41,366 nt of DNA, taken from contig CANOTH010000006.1 of assembly GCA_947570505.1 (NCBI GenBank), forward strand, positions 1 through 41,366, written 5' to 3'. Made by a program: the position numbers and the translations under genes. Positions 16,602-24,929 of the stretch are shown here, piece by piece. The notes under the pieces were generated by a model. It worked only from the letters and a program-made list of their open reading frames with translations, searched no databases and was not told where the DNA came from. This stretch comes from an uncultured Candidatus Saccharibacteria bacterium. Its GTDB lineage: Bacteria > Patescibacteriota > Saccharimonadia > Saccharimonadales > Saccharimonadaceae. How positions within the stretch are numbered: the first letter of the stretch is position 1; the number at the start of each line of letters is the position of its first letter.

Positions 16602-16728
16602 ATCTCCTACTTTAATTATATCACAGATAGCATAAAAATACAAGTGTAATTAGAGATTTTTGCTCTAAAAACGAGAAAATTGTATAATTCTTATGCTAAA
16701 ATCGCTACTTTTCAGCCCAAATTCATGC

Positions 16729-16734
16729 TATAAT
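16729..16734 (+). promoter_or_regulatory. -10 box of the GtrA operon, leaderless start
   Basis: Extended -10 TGCTATAAT (TATAAT 16729-16734) followed by CATTAAC and the ATG at 16742. No Shine-Dalgarno. Confidence 0.65.
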
Positions 16735-16741
16735 CATTAAC

Positions 16742-17266
16742 ATGGCAGGGAAAAAAGGTGGCAAAAAGGGGGATATTATTGATCAGATGGTGGCTTGGGG
16801 CTGTGAGCTCCTGCACCTTAGTAAATATGAGAAATTTTTCCAACAAATCGCTAAGTTTGCCATCGTAGGAGTGATTACGACGGCGATTAACTGGACGATT
16901 TACGCGATCGGACTAAAAATTTTGCCGACTAACGAAGAAATTGTCAAGGTAGCTCTTGCCAGTGCGATTGCTTTCATAATTTCTACCATTTTTAGCTTCT
17001 GGGCTAATACTAAATGGGTATTCGACACCACTACCAAGAAAACTCGTCGTCGCCTTTTTACAGAGTTTCTGATCTTTAATTGCATCTCTTTTCTAGTGTT
17101 CGATGAAGCCCTGCTGACGGCTCTGGTGTCGGTGGAATGGCACCCGATGATTAGCAAAGTCATCACGACGGCCTGTAGCATGATCTTTAATTTCATTACG
17201 CGTAAGATTTTTTTGGAAGATCATAGCGCCCAAAAGTCTCAGGGGAAGACTCGGAGGAAGCGCTAA
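16742..17266 (+). CDS. GtrA-like membrane protein
   Basis: 174 aa. A lysine/glycine-rich N-terminus, then four membrane segments of the GtrA family: KFAIVGVITTAINWTIYAIG, VALASAIAFIISTIFSFWAN, TEFLIFNCISFLVFDEALLT and VITTACSMIFNFITRKI. TKWVF after the second segment is the typical family motif. GtrA proteins are thought to move or bind polyprenyl-phosphate-linked sugars for cell-surface polysaccharide. The next gene starts directly at its stop codon, so it is an operon with the EamA transporter and probably the PNPOx-like protein. Confidence 0.88.
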   Translation: MAGKKGGKKGDIIDQMVAWGCELLHLSKYEKFFQQIAKFAIVGVITTAINWTIYAIGLKILPTNEEIVKVALASAIAFIISTIFSFWANTKWVFDTTTKKTRRRLFTEFLIFNCISFLVFDEALLTALVSVEWHPMISKVITTACSMIFNFITRKIFLEDHSAQKSQGKTRRKR

Positions 17267-18187
17267 ATGGTCCTGGCCATTATGCTCGCGGTTCTCGCGA
17301 GCTTTTTGTGGTCTATTACTAACCATACTGATCGCTTCCTAGTGAATGGTGTTGATCGGGCCGCCAGCAGTATTAAGACCTTGATGGTCTTTTCGACTCT
17401 AATTGCCGGGATCATGGCGGCAACGATTTGGCTATGTTTTAATGGTTGGCAGATTCCGAGTATTAATTGGCCGGCTTTTACGTTGATTTTTGGCTCGGCC
17501 GGCTGCTACGTGGTGGCCTCTTATCTTTATTTTCGGGCTTTGGACGGTAATGAGACCTCGCGCATTGTGGTATTGTATCAACTGATTCCAATGTTTAGCT
17601 ATGTGCTGGGTTTAATTTTTCTGCACGAAACCTTAAATTTACGTCAAATCGGAGGCTCGTTAATTATCCTGGTGGCGGCGGTGATTATCTCCATTAATTT
17701 TCGTCAAAAGGCCAAAACTAACCAGCGCCAGGCTTTGCTATTCATGCTGCTTTCGTGCTTGGCTTTTGCTCTCGATTATCTCTTATTTGACTTGGCTAGG
17801 GAGCAAAGCAGCTACGATAGTTGTGCATTTTGGTACCAGATCGGCATGGTGATCTTTGGCCTGGGTTTCATAATTGTGCCCAGCTTTCGGAATAATTTCA
17901 CTCAGGCAATTCGCCGTAACGGTAAAATTTACGTGCCGCTCAACTTGATGAATGAGTTGCTAAACTCGGCTGCGGTCCTAATGTCTAACTATGCTGTGAT
18001 TGCTCTACCTCTAGCTCTCGCCAATGTCATGAACGGTTTGCAGCCCGCTTTTACCTTCATTCTAGGTGTGATCGGCATGAAGCTGATGCCGAAATATTTC
18101 GAGGAAGATCTGAGTCGCCCTGCGGTGATTCAGAAGTTGGCCTGTATTGTGCTGATTGGGATTGGTATAGCCGTAATCTTTGTATAG
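17267..18187 (+). CDS. EamA/DMT superfamily transporter
   Basis: 306 aa with about ten membrane segments in two five-helix halves, the layout of the drug/metabolite transporter superfamily. Characteristic pieces: the start LAVLASFLWSITNHTDRFL, YFRALDGNETSRIVVLYQL with LHETLNLRQIGGSLIIL closing the first half, and ALANVMNGLQPAFTFILGV near the end. The ATG directly follows the stop of the GtrA gene, with GGAGG inside the end of that gene. The transported substrate cannot be told; sugar or amino-acid-like metabolites are typical for the family. Confidence 0.85.
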   Translation: MVLAIMLAVLASFLWSITNHTDRFLVNGVDRAASSIKTLMVFSTLIAGIMAATIWLCFNGWQIPSINWPAFTLIFGSAGCYVVASYLYFRALDGNETSRIVVLYQLIPMFSYVLGLIFLHETLNLRQIGGSLIILVAAVIISINFRQKAKTNQRQALLFMLLSCLAFALDYLLFDLAREQSSYDSCAFWYQIGMVIFGLGFIIVPSFRNNFTQAIRRNGKIYVPLNLMNELLNSAAVLMSNYAVIALPLALANVMNGLQPAFTFILGVIGMKLMPKYFEEDLSRPAVIQKLACIVLIGIGIAVIFV

Positions 18188-18211
18188 TATAATAAGAAAA
18201 AGGAGCGCAAG

Positions 18212-18616
18212 GTGCAGGAAGTATTTGAGTTCTTGAAGAAACTCGAGGTTAATTACGTGGCTACAGTCACAGAGGAGGGATTGCCCAGCTGTCGACCGTT
18301 CGGCGATCCAGTGTGGTTTGACGGCAAAATTTATCTATTGACCAAGGCGCATAAAGCCGTGGCACGGCAATTAGCGGGGAACGACCATGTTTGTATTGTG
18401 GCTTATGATGGTCGGGAGTGGCTACGGATTCATTGTCGTGCGCTTGATGATAGTGAAAATATTGCGGCTAAAGAGGCGATTATTCAAGAGTTTGACTGGG
18501 CTGAAGAGGCGGGTTATACTCTCGATAATCCGGATTTTAAGTGTTACTATTTAGCGGAAGCTCATGCCGAAGTGCGTGATAGTGATGGTCAAGTGCTGGC
18601 GGAGTATGATTTTTAG
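18212..18616 (+). CDS. Pyridoxamine 5'-phosphate oxidase-like flavin-binding protein
   Basis: 134 aa split-barrel protein. EVNYVATVTEEGLPSCRPFG and KIYLLTKAHKAVARQL, then VCIVAYDGREWLRIHCRA, follow the PNPOx-like pattern of FMN- or F420-binding small proteins. GTG start at 18212, set by AAAGGAG. It has 24 nt to the preceding transporter gene, which contains a TATAAT near its end, so it may have its own promoter. It is unlikely to be the vitamin B6 enzyme itself (too short); probably a flavin or heme-binding reductase. Confidence 0.8.
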   Translation: MQEVFEFLKKLEVNYVATVTEEGLPSCRPFGDPVWFDGKIYLLTKAHKAVARQLAGNDHVCIVAYDGREWLRIHCRALDDSENIAAKEAIIQEFDWAEEAGYTLDNPDFKCYYLAEAHAEVRDSDGQVLAEYDF

Positions 18617-18625
18617 CATAAGCTA

Positions 18626-18654
18626 TTGACAAGATAGACAATGTATGCTACAAT
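18626..18654 (+). promoter_or_regulatory. Promoter family copy 5 with leader hairpin
   Basis: TTGACA 18626-18631, 17-nt spacer ending TATGC, TACAAT 18649-18654. The leader then forms CACCTCC/GGAGGTG (18666-18680), a perfect stem placed 10 nt before the Shine-Dalgarno AGGAG at 18690. Confidence 0.8.
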
Positions 18655-18705
18655 GAAAGTATAGGCACCTCCTGGAGGTGGAGATTTTGAGGAGTAAAAT
18701 GAACA

Positions 18706-19296
18706 ATGATAGTGCAGAATGGGGGGCAATTAGCAGGAAACGGGCGCACGGCGGCAGGGCCTGAACTTTTTGATGTTTTGGATGAAAACGGACATAAGAC
18801 GGGCAAAACTAAAGAGCGCAGTCAAGTCCACCGGGATGGGGATTGGCACCGAGCAGTCAATATCTGGGTGATCAATGATCATGACGAGGTCTTGTTGCAG
18901 AAGCGCGCCGCTCACAAGGATAGCTGGCCGGGTTATTGGGATATTTCGGCTGGTGGACACATTGTGGCGGGCGAAGATTCGCTGACCGCGGCGCTGCAAG
19001 AATTATATGAAGAACTAGGACTGGTGGTGCGGCCAGGCGAGTTGGAATATCTTGGGAGTTGGAAAAGCTCAACTCGCCCGGCCCCCAATTTTATCAATAA
19101 CTCCTTCAATGATCTATATTTGCTTAGAACTTCCAAAACTGTGAACGAGTTGGTTTTACAGGACGCAGAGGTCTCAGAAGCGAAGTTTATACCACTTGCT
19201 GAGCTCAAGAAATTGCTAGAAAACCCGCAGGGAGATGCTATGCGCTTAGTATCACATAGTTGGGCTTATCGGAGGCTGCTAGAGGTTGTCGGATAA
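18706..19296 (+). CDS. NUDIX hydrolase (IDI/YfcD-like)
   Basis: 196 aa. The NUDIX box GHIVAGEDSLTAALQELYEELGL is complete (G-x5-E-x7-REUXEEXGU with Q for R). The first half has ELFDVLDENGHKTGKTKERSQVH, usual in proteins related to isopentenyl-diphosphate isomerase and YfcD, followed by AVNIWVINDHDEVLLQKRA. It hydrolyses a nucleoside-diphosphate-linked or similar compound, substrate unknown. Start uncertain: AGGAG (18690-18694) is 11 nt from ATG 18706, but only 4 nt from ATG 18699, which opens a 21-codon frame MNNDSAEWG... that overlaps the NUDIX start in another frame. Confidence 0.85.
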   Translation: MIVQNGGQLAGNGRTAAGPELFDVLDENGHKTGKTKERSQVHRDGDWHRAVNIWVINDHDEVLLQKRAAHKDSWPGYWDISAGGHIVAGEDSLTAALQELYEELGLVVRPGELEYLGSWKSSTRPAPNFINNSFNDLYLLRTSKTVNELVLQDAEVSEAKFIPLAELKKLLENPQGDAMRLVSHSWAYRRLLEVVG

Positions 19297-19384
19297 TCCT
19301 AACTAGTAATATGGGTTTTATGTATTTCTGCTACTACTTTCTCAGTCCGGGTGAGCCTCTCGCAAGCGAATCTATCATTCGTTT

Positions 19385-19547
19385 TTATTACTAACTATTG
19401 TAGGATGAGTGCTTCGCGCAGAGGGCTAGTTGCTAATTTTCCTGACGGACGCAAAAGTTCCCCGGACGTGACCGTGCTGACTTTTGCTAAAATTAGAAAC
19501 TAGCCCTCTGGCTCAACACTTTTATATCCTACAATAGTTAGTAATAA
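19385..19547. repeat. 163-nt multi-step hairpin behind cassette D
   Basis: Perfect 22-bp outer arms (19385-19406 with 19526-19547), then a 12-bp stem AGAGGGCTAGTT/AACTAGCCCTCT (19420-19431 with 19498-19509), CTAATTTT/AAAATTAG (19433-19440 with 19489-19496) and an apical GCAAAAGT/ACTTTTGC (19451-19458 with 19480-19487). In all about 50 base pairs. It may be a small palindromic transposable element, a structured RNA or a recombination target. Confidence 0.8.
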
Positions 19548-19784
19548 CAACGAAGGCTGATACAAAACTAGTATTACCAAACAGCGGACGGGGTAACCAT
19601 TCCAACGTCCATAGGGCCCACCAGAAGGCATGGTGGTTGAGTTGTTAATGACTAAGTAATGTGCTTGGAAGTTATCTGTTGTGGTGTTCGACCAATTGCT
19701 AGCATGTCGACCGCCATATCTTAGGGAGTCATGAGGTAAATCAACACTCCCGCTACGGACGATATCCCCCTGGGACGGATCATT
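19500..19784 (-). pseudogene. Start-less FISUMP/CLec-like C-terminal cassette D
   Basis: Frame from just after a TAA (19785-19787) to TAG at 19500-19502, no start. It reads DPSQGDIVRSGSVDLPHDS, then SNWSNTTTDN, and MPSGGPYGRWNGYPVRCLV. Unlike B, C and F the frame does not stop at the anchor but runs on for 23 residues (starting ILVLYQPSLLLL) through one arm of the 163-nt hairpin. Anchors at 19573-19592 and 19749-19762. Confidence 0.68.
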
Positions 19785-19936
19785 TTACCACGGGCCAGAG
19801 GCAGTAGAGATTCTACTTTCGTTTAATTTCTGACTTAATCCCCAGATTGATAGAAATTTGACACTTTGATTTTTTGAGAGTCTGAGTTTTAATTTGTCAC
19901 AAATTTTGTTATATAGATTGAAAGGATTTGTAATTA

Positions 19937-20316
19937 ATGAAAGCTAAGAGAACTCAAGTGAAAAAATAATGATATAGAGTTGTACTACGATAAATGTTTA
20001 GAATTTATGGAGCAAATTAAAAATCCAGTCTTAAAGGAATGTTGCCAAACCATTTTATAGGGACTTTAAGGAAAAACTAATTAATAAACCAGCAACTACT
20101 GGAAGTCATATGAATTAGTATGGTGAATGGGGTGCATTAGTAATGTCAAAGATGCTGTAGGTAATCATTATTAACTTTGCAGATGAACTGGATGCCTATA
20201 TTGAACCTGCTCATCAAGCCATCAAACATACTAATAAGGGAGAATTATATAAAATTAATAATGCACCTAGAGAATATTATAAATCTTTAAATCCTTTTTA
20301 TAGTCCTAGGAGTTAA
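19937..20316 (+). pseudogene. Decayed HD-type or related gene with frameshifts and stops
   Basis: A start MKAKRTQVKK behind AAAGGA, then a frameshift in an A run (19970-19977), NDIELYYDKCLEFMEQIKNP, a second shift near 20060, LINKPATTGSHMN, an in-frame TAG, YGEWGALVMSKML, another TAG, and an intact end FADELDAYIEPAHQAIKHTN ... SLNPFYSPRS-stop. The mix of lesions shows a dead gene. The parent may be an HD-type phosphohydrolase, but the histidine/aspartate signature is not intact. It is more AT-rich than its neighbours, which suggests acquired DNA. Confidence 0.65.
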
Positions 20317-20351
20317 CCAGTTGTGTAGGACCACTGTAGATGTTGCTAAAA

Positions 20352-20380
20352 TTGACAAAAAGTCCTTAGAATGATAGAAT
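20352..20380 (+). promoter_or_regulatory. Promoter of the L,D-transpeptidase gene
   Basis: TTGACA 20352-20357, 17-nt spacer, TAGAAT 20375-20380, 44 nt before the ATG at 20425. Confidence 0.7.
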
Positions 20381-20424
20381 AAGGACATGTGTGGGGAGTA
20401 CATTTAAAGAAAGGGTGAGAAGAA

Positions 20425-21336
20425 ATGAAAAAATTTTTCTTAACATGTTTGATTATGAGCTTATTATTCGGTAGTATCGTGGCTCATGCAGAAGATCTGA
20501 GACCAGATTATTTAATTATGGTCAATCGAGCTGCTAATTGTATTACGGTTTATCAACAGGACGTGAACAGGGAATTTACTATTCCGGTCATTGCCTTTGT
20601 CTGCTCTACGGGTAAGAATAATAAAACTCTGACCGGTAGTTTCAAAACCGGTAGTCAATATAAGTGGCGCAAAATGGACGGCGGGGTCTATACTCAATAT
20701 GCTACGAGGTTTGATGGCAGCCGATTATTTCATTCTGTGCCATACTATCATCAAAAACCTAATCAGCTGGAATGGGGTCATTACAATCGCTTAGGCGAAC
20801 AAGCTTCGGCGGGTTGCGTCCGGTTATCTTGTATTGACGCGAAGTGGATTTATGATCATTGTAAGCCAGGCACTCAGGTCGTAGTTTATGATGATGCTGA
20901 GAATCCTGGACCATTAGGTAAACCGACTAGTATGCAGATTGCGTCTGATAATCCTCATCGCAGTTGGGATCCTACGGACCCCAACCCAGCTAATCCATGG
21001 ATCACAGTTTTACCCCATTTACAGCTGACTACTAATACTTTAGGAGGCAACGTGCTGTATGTGCCTGCGGGGTCAAACTTAGAGACTTTGCAATCCGCTA
21101 TCGGCTTATTTTCGGCTGACGGCACACCATATCTCCCAGGCACATATCAACTGGAAGTTTATGGATACTATGATTTAAATCAAGTGGGTAGCTATGAACT
21201 ATATGTTCGGGGATTTGACCTCGCAGCTGGTTTGCGTGCCGACCAAAGCTTTACTCTAATAGTTAATCCAATCTCAGAGAATGCTGAGGTCATGCTATCT
21301 TCTATAGAGTCAATGGCTAATACCGTGGATGGCTGA
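20425..21336 (+). CDS. Secreted L,D-transpeptidase (YkuD family)
   Basis: 303 aa. Signal peptide at residues 1-22 (KKFFLTCLIMSLLFGSIVAHA). The YkuD domain follows at about 26-155: ITVYQQD, PVIAFVCSTGKNN, His103 in LFHSVPYY, and the catalytic SAGCVRLSCIDAKWIYDH with Cys131. The last 100 residues look like a beta-sandwich of Ig type. It would crosslink or anchor to peptidoglycan outside the membrane. NPGPLGKPT and the general style recall Bacillota enzymes, so transfer is possible, also because a dead acquired gene lies upstream. Own promoter and terminator. Confidence 0.9.
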   Translation: MKKFFLTCLIMSLLFGSIVAHAEDLRPDYLIMVNRAANCITVYQQDVNREFTIPVIAFVCSTGKNNKTLTGSFKTGSQYKWRKMDGGVYTQYATRFDGSRLFHSVPYYHQKPNQLEWGHYNRLGEQASAGCVRLSCIDAKWIYDHCKPGTQVVVYDDAENPGPLGKPTSMQIASDNPHRSWDPTDPNPANPWITVLPHLQLTTNTLGGNVLYVPAGSNLETLQSAIGLFSADGTPYLPGTYQLEVYGYYDLNQVGSYELYVRGFDLAAGLRADQSFTLIVNPISENAEVMLSSIESMANTVDG

Positions 21337-21364
21337 CAAAACATAGAAAATCACCCCATACAAA

Positions 21365-21392
21365 AAGACCACCAGCTCTACCGGTGGTCTTC
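21365..21392 (+). terminator. Terminator of the L,D-transpeptidase gene
   Basis: Stem AAGACCACC / GGTGGTCTT with a 9-nt loop, followed by CTCATTTT. Confidence 0.8.
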
Positions 21393-21625
21393 TCATTTTC
21401 AAAATCATGTGTCTAGACGTCACTGATGATACAAGGATAATTACTTATATCCCTAATTTACACGTTTCTACACGGTTTCTTATGTAATGAATATAGGCGA
21501 AGTATTCCTAAAATAGTTAAGAGATTTCGTCCTAATGACGATATATCTATTAAGATTCATAAAGAATCTTGTTTTAGTAACTATCGTTTTATGTGTCGAC
21601 GTATTAGAGAGGTTGGTGGTTATGT

Positions 21626-22810
21626 ATGTCAAGAAGCCACGAATTAGACAGGCTGAAAGCTGAGCAAGATGCAGCATTTCAGCGCAAACAGGAAGCATAT
21701 CAGAATTACAAATGTGCCAAAGAAAGCACAGACATTGCCCATGATGTTATGCAGAGAGCATGGGACGAACGTGTTCGTGCACGAGAGAAAATGAATGAGG
21801 CTTTTGAACAACGCAAGGAGTCCTTTGAACATCACGATTCCGTTTGGGGAGAGTATGCGCGTATTCGAGATTATAATAATTCGCAGATTGAATCGCTGAA
21901 GTATGATGCTGATTACGAGCATCGTGCCATGCAAGATTGTTTTGACCGAGCTAGTGATGCTTATACATATGGCAACAAATCGGAGGCTCCAATATTGTCT
22001 CAAGAAGGACATGAACATAAGGAACGTCGAGATGAACTTAATGCAGAAATTAGCAGGCTTGCCAATGAAGTAAAATCCGCCAAGGCATCTGCCGAGATGC
22101 GTGCACCAAAAGTAGATTCTTCTAGTTTTGAATCTGCCAAAGCAGAATTTGAGCGGTTAAAAGAAATTCATGAATCCGCTCAAACAGAATTTAAGAACCA
22201 GAAAGCGGAAAGAGATAGATTGAAGTGCATATTTGATGCGCTCCAAGAAGAACATATGCGATGCCAGAAAGCCTTCCAAAATAGACTCGCGCTGATTAAA
22301 TCAGATAATCAACGTGAACGCGATACAATTCTAGATAAAGCGGGGATTGCTTATTACGAACGAGAAGATGCTAAGATTGTTCAAAAGAATGATGGTACTA
22401 CCCAAATCTATCACGGTGGGGTTGGTGGAGGCGATGGTTTAGGACATGGTCACACAGCTATTGATAATAATGGAAATGTAACTTATGCTCGAGGAGCATT
22501 TGAGGAGCATGGTGGGGAGAATTATGTGGAGAGTCGTCTTGCTATTGGGACAGATTATTTCGATGGCAAACCAGCTAAGGTGCGTCAAAAACCCGGAAAA
22601 CCTGAGGGGTGGCGGGATGTATTTTTTGTCAATTCAGGAAATATAGGCGACGACATCGGCCATGGGCACATCGTTCTTGACCCCGATAATAATGTACACT
22701 ATTATCGAGATGTATGGCAAGAGCATCGCGATGAGAATGGACGGCGGGATGATTTTTTAATAGACGAAGATGCAGATATAAAAAAACAAGGTGATACTCA
22801 TAGAATATAA
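21626..22810 (+). CDS. Coiled-coil protein with two C-terminal GHGH repeats
   Basis: 394 aa, no signal peptide. Residues 1-245 are long charged helices (E, K, R, Q, A rich, His and Met interspersed) typical of coiled coil. The last 145 residues hold two copies of a short unit: GLGHGHTAIDNNGNVTYAR with FEEHGGEN, and DIGHGHIVLDPDNNVHYYR with WQEHRDEN. The pattern GxGHGHxxxDxxxNVxYxR...EH could bind metal or a ligand. I do not recognise the family. No clear Shine-Dalgarno (GGTTGGTGG lies upstream), and an ATG 4 nt earlier is in another frame. Ends in a strong terminator. Confidence 0.8.
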   Translation: MSRSHELDRLKAEQDAAFQRKQEAYQNYKCAKESTDIAHDVMQRAWDERVRAREKMNEAFEQRKESFEHHDSVWGEYARIRDYNNSQIESLKYDADYEHRAMQDCFDRASDAYTYGNKSEAPILSQEGHEHKERRDELNAEISRLANEVKSAKASAEMRAPKVDSSSFESAKAEFERLKEIHESAQTEFKNQKAERDRLKCIFDALQEEHMRCQKAFQNRLALIKSDNQRERDTILDKAGIAYYEREDAKIVQKNDGTTQIYHGGVGGGDGLGHGHTAIDNNGNVTYARGAFEEHGGENYVESRLAIGTDYFDGKPAKVRQKPGKPEGWRDVFFVNSGNIGDDIGHGHIVLDPDNNVHYYRDVWQEHRDENGRRDDFLIDEDADIKKQGDTHRI

Positions 22811-22815
22811 TATCT

Positions 22816-22842
22816 AAAGCCAGCAACAATTTGCTGGCTTTT
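22816..22842 (+). terminator. Terminator of 21626-22810
   Basis: Perfect stem AAAGCCAGCAA / TTGCTGGCTTT with loop CAAT. It touches the -10 box of the next gene. Confidence 0.85.
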
Positions 22843-22846
22843 ATAG

Positions 22847-22852
22847 TATAAT
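22847..22852 (+). promoter_or_regulatory. -10 box of 22859 gene, leaderless start
   Basis: TATAAT 22847-22852 followed by GTGCGT and the ATG at 22859; no Shine-Dalgarno. The preceding terminator stem occupies the spacer region. Confidence 0.6.
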
Positions 22853-22858
22853 GTGCGT

Positions 22859-23155
22859 ATGGAACGTTCAAAAGACCAATTGGAAAGAATTATGAAGGCA
22901 TATGGTTGTAGTGATTTTGTCTTTGACGGCTCAATGAAAGTCGACCCAGATACATTTTTGTATTTTTACCATAAAGACGCAAAGCAATATGTGCTTTTGG
23001 AAACAGATTATTTAGGACGTGAATATATGACAGATTACCCATATATATTGGATTATGATTATTATGAAAACAAAACTATTAGCATAATGGTCAAAGGCGA
23101 TATACCAATCAAAGATAAAACTTATGCTGGAAACACAATACTCTTCGAGAGATAA
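22859..23155 (+). CDS. Small hypothetical protein, 98 aa
   Basis: Not recognised. Acidic, Tyr- and Asp-rich (DYPYILDYDYYENK) with a predicted alpha helix first (RSKDQLERIMKAYG) and beta strands after. No membrane segment. It starts 6 nt behind a TATAAT, so the mRNA is probably leaderless; a GTG two codons earlier is possible but would lie at or before the likely transcription start. Last host-type gene before the mobile element. Confidence 0.6.
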   Translation: MERSKDQLERIMKAYGCSDFVFDGSMKVDPDTFLYFYHKDAKQYVLLETDYLGREYMTDYPYILDYDYYENKTISIMVKGDIPIKDKTYAGNTILFER

Positions 23156-23170
23156 TTTATAGGGTATGTA

Positions 23171-23215
23171 CGGTATAATTATAAAATACAATGAATTGGA
23201 AGGAGAGAATAATTT
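23171..23215 (+). promoter_or_regulatory. Orphan promoter and Shine-Dalgarno at the left element edge
   Basis: TATAAT at 23171-23176, a second TACAAT-like box near 23187-23192 and GGAAGGAGAG at 23199-23208, but no open frame follows on the plus strand. The gene may have been cut off by insertion of the mobile element that starts within the next 100 nt. Confidence 0.45.
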
Positions 23216-23248
23216 TTAGTAAAATACCGCTGTCTCTACCATGCATAA

Positions 23249-23272
23249 AGCCCACAGATTTCTCTGTGGGCT
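23249..23272 (-). terminator. Terminator at the end of the recombinase operon
   Basis: Stem AGCCCACAGA / TCTGTGGGCT with a 4-nt loop; in minus direction it is followed by TTTATG. It closes the serine recombinase operon. Confidence 0.65.
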
Positions 23273-23309
23273 AATATTAAGACAATTTTGTCTTCTAAGG
23301 TGCTTAGTT

Positions 23310-24929
23310 TTATTTTGTGGATTTTGGTGTTTCTGCGGATAAATCTATGGTTATAACTGCTCCGTCATAAAACCTGAAGCTCAATGTTTTATCCAACGAT
23401 ACCGTAACATTTTCTATCATGGCATTCCAAAGGTCAGCATCAAATTCAGCTATATAGTCAGTTTGTTCCACTAGGAAACTCATAGAACGTGCGACCTGTT
23501 CCTTCCGTGTCTGTTGGTCAAGGAGCTGCTTCCTGATACTGGCTATTTTTTCCTCCTGTTCCTGACAGGCCGCATCCATTTCGTTAAACTTACGGTTGTA
23601 TTCAGTCTGGTCCTGTATCTGCCTTGTATTTTCCTCCATGTATTGACGAAGGTTTGCCAGAAGCCGGGCGTGTTCAGACGTCGCCGCATGAAGCTGTTCT
23701 TCCAGGAGACTGGTGTCACTTAGCTCTGTCTGTATTTCTTTTAGTCTGGCGATATGGCTGGCTTTGTCATCTAACAACTGGTTAAAGGCTGTTACAAAAG
23801 CATTTTTAATCTCATCTTCATTTAAGTTTGGAGTACTACAATGAGACTCATTATCATATTTACAGTTGCACTGCCAGATAGATTTACGGTATTTACTGTT
23901 ACTGTGCCAGACTTTTCTGCCATAGAATCCGCCACATTCACCGCAGATAATCTTTGCATTGAGCGGGCTGCTGCGGTGCAGCTGATGGCGGTGTGGTCTT
24001 CGTCGTTCAATCTCTTTCTGCACCAAGTCAAAAGTTTCAGCATCAATAATGGCCGGGTGCGAGTTTTCAATATAATACTGCGGAACCTCGCCACAGTTCT
24101 TTTTAACCTTCTTGGTTAAAAAGTCTGCTGTATAAGTTTTCTGGAGTAGAGCATCACCTTTATATTTCTCATTTTGGAGAATGCTCATAATAGTAGAAAC
24201 ACTCCATTTTTTCTTCCCGGCTGGTGTAGGTATGCCCTTCGCAGTAAGATGATCGGCAATTGACCGTACTGTCGAACCGCCAAGAAAAAGCTGGTAGATT
24301 TCACGGATAATTTCAGCCTCATGCTCCACAATCCTAGGCAGTCCGTCCTCGCCTTTCTCATAGCCTAGAAAATGTTTATAGGCAAGCGAAAATTTGCCTT
24401 CCTCCATTGACCGCCGCTTGCCCCATGTCACGTTTTCGCTGATGGAACGGCTTTCTTCCTGTGCCAGACTCCCCATGATGGTCAGCATCACTTCGCCTTT
24501 GGTACCAAGGGTATAAATGTTTTCTTTCTCAAAATACACCTCTACTTTATGATCTTTCAGGGTACGGACGGTCGTGAGGGTATCGACCGTATTGCGAGCG
24601 AAGCGGCTGATGGATTTTGTTAAAATCAGGTCGATTTTGCCGCTTAATGCGTCATTAACCATCCGGTTAAACCCTTCCCGTTTTCTGATATTGGTACCGG
24701 AAATACCTTCATCGGTGTATACGTCAATAAACTCCCAGCTAGGATTGCCTTTGATGTAGCGGGTGTAAAATTCCACCTGTGCTTCGTAGCTCGAGAGCTG
24801 TTCCTCGGAATCAGTAGAAACACGCGCATAGGCGGCTACTCGTTTTCTGGGCTGTTCTATGTCTGGAGTACTTGATGTCAGGCTGGCCCGGCTTTCGATT
24901 TTCTGTACCGTTCTAATTGTTTCTGCCAT
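23310..24929 (-). CDS. Large serine recombinase 1 (integrase)
   Basis: 539 aa. Resolvase N-terminal domain with VAAYARVSTDSEEQLSSYEA (catalytic Ser near residue 38) and LTKSISRFARNTVDTL, a recombinase domain (KGIPTPAGKKKWSVSTIMSI), a zinc ribbon (CGECGGFYGRKV, then CNCKYDNESHC) and a long coiled coil (about residues 395-490). It cuts and joins attachment sites to insert and excise the element. Last gene of the operon, overlapping recombinase 2 by 17 nt. Its 3' end next to host-type DNA marks the likely left attachment end. Bacillota-type sequence. Confidence 0.93.
   Translation of the reverse strand: MAETIRTVQKIESRASLTSSTPDIEQPRKRVAAYARVSTDSEEQLSSYEAQVEFYTRYIKGNPSWEFIDVYTDEGISGTNIRKREGFNRMVNDALSGKIDLILTKSISRFARNTVDTLTTVRTLKDHKVEVYFEKENIYTLGTKGEVMLTIMGSLAQEESRSISENVTWGKRRSMEEGKFSLAYKHFLGYEKGEDGLPRIVEHEAEIIREIYQLFLGGSTVRSIADHLTAKGIPTPAGKKKWSVSTIMSILQNEKYKGDALLQKTYTADFLTKKVKKNCGEVPQYYIENSHPAIIDAETFDLVQKEIERRRPHRHQLHRSSPLNAKIICGECGGFYGRKVWHSNSKYRKSIWQCNCKYDNESHCSTPNLNEDEIKNAFVTAFNQLLDDKASHIARLKEIQTELSDTSLLEEQLHAATSEHARLLANLRQYMEENTRQIQDQTEYNRKFNEMDAACQEQEEKIASIRKQLLDQQTRKEQVARSMSFLVEQTDYIAEFDADLWNAMIENVTVSLDKTLSFRFYDGAVITIDLSAETPKSTK

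Noticed and set aside
21441-21647. Open frame of 68 codons with an NEYRRSIPKIVKRFRPNDD-like text before the coiled-coil gene
   Set aside because: It has no start codon in its first part and overlaps the next gene; it may be a gene remnant, but I cannot support it.
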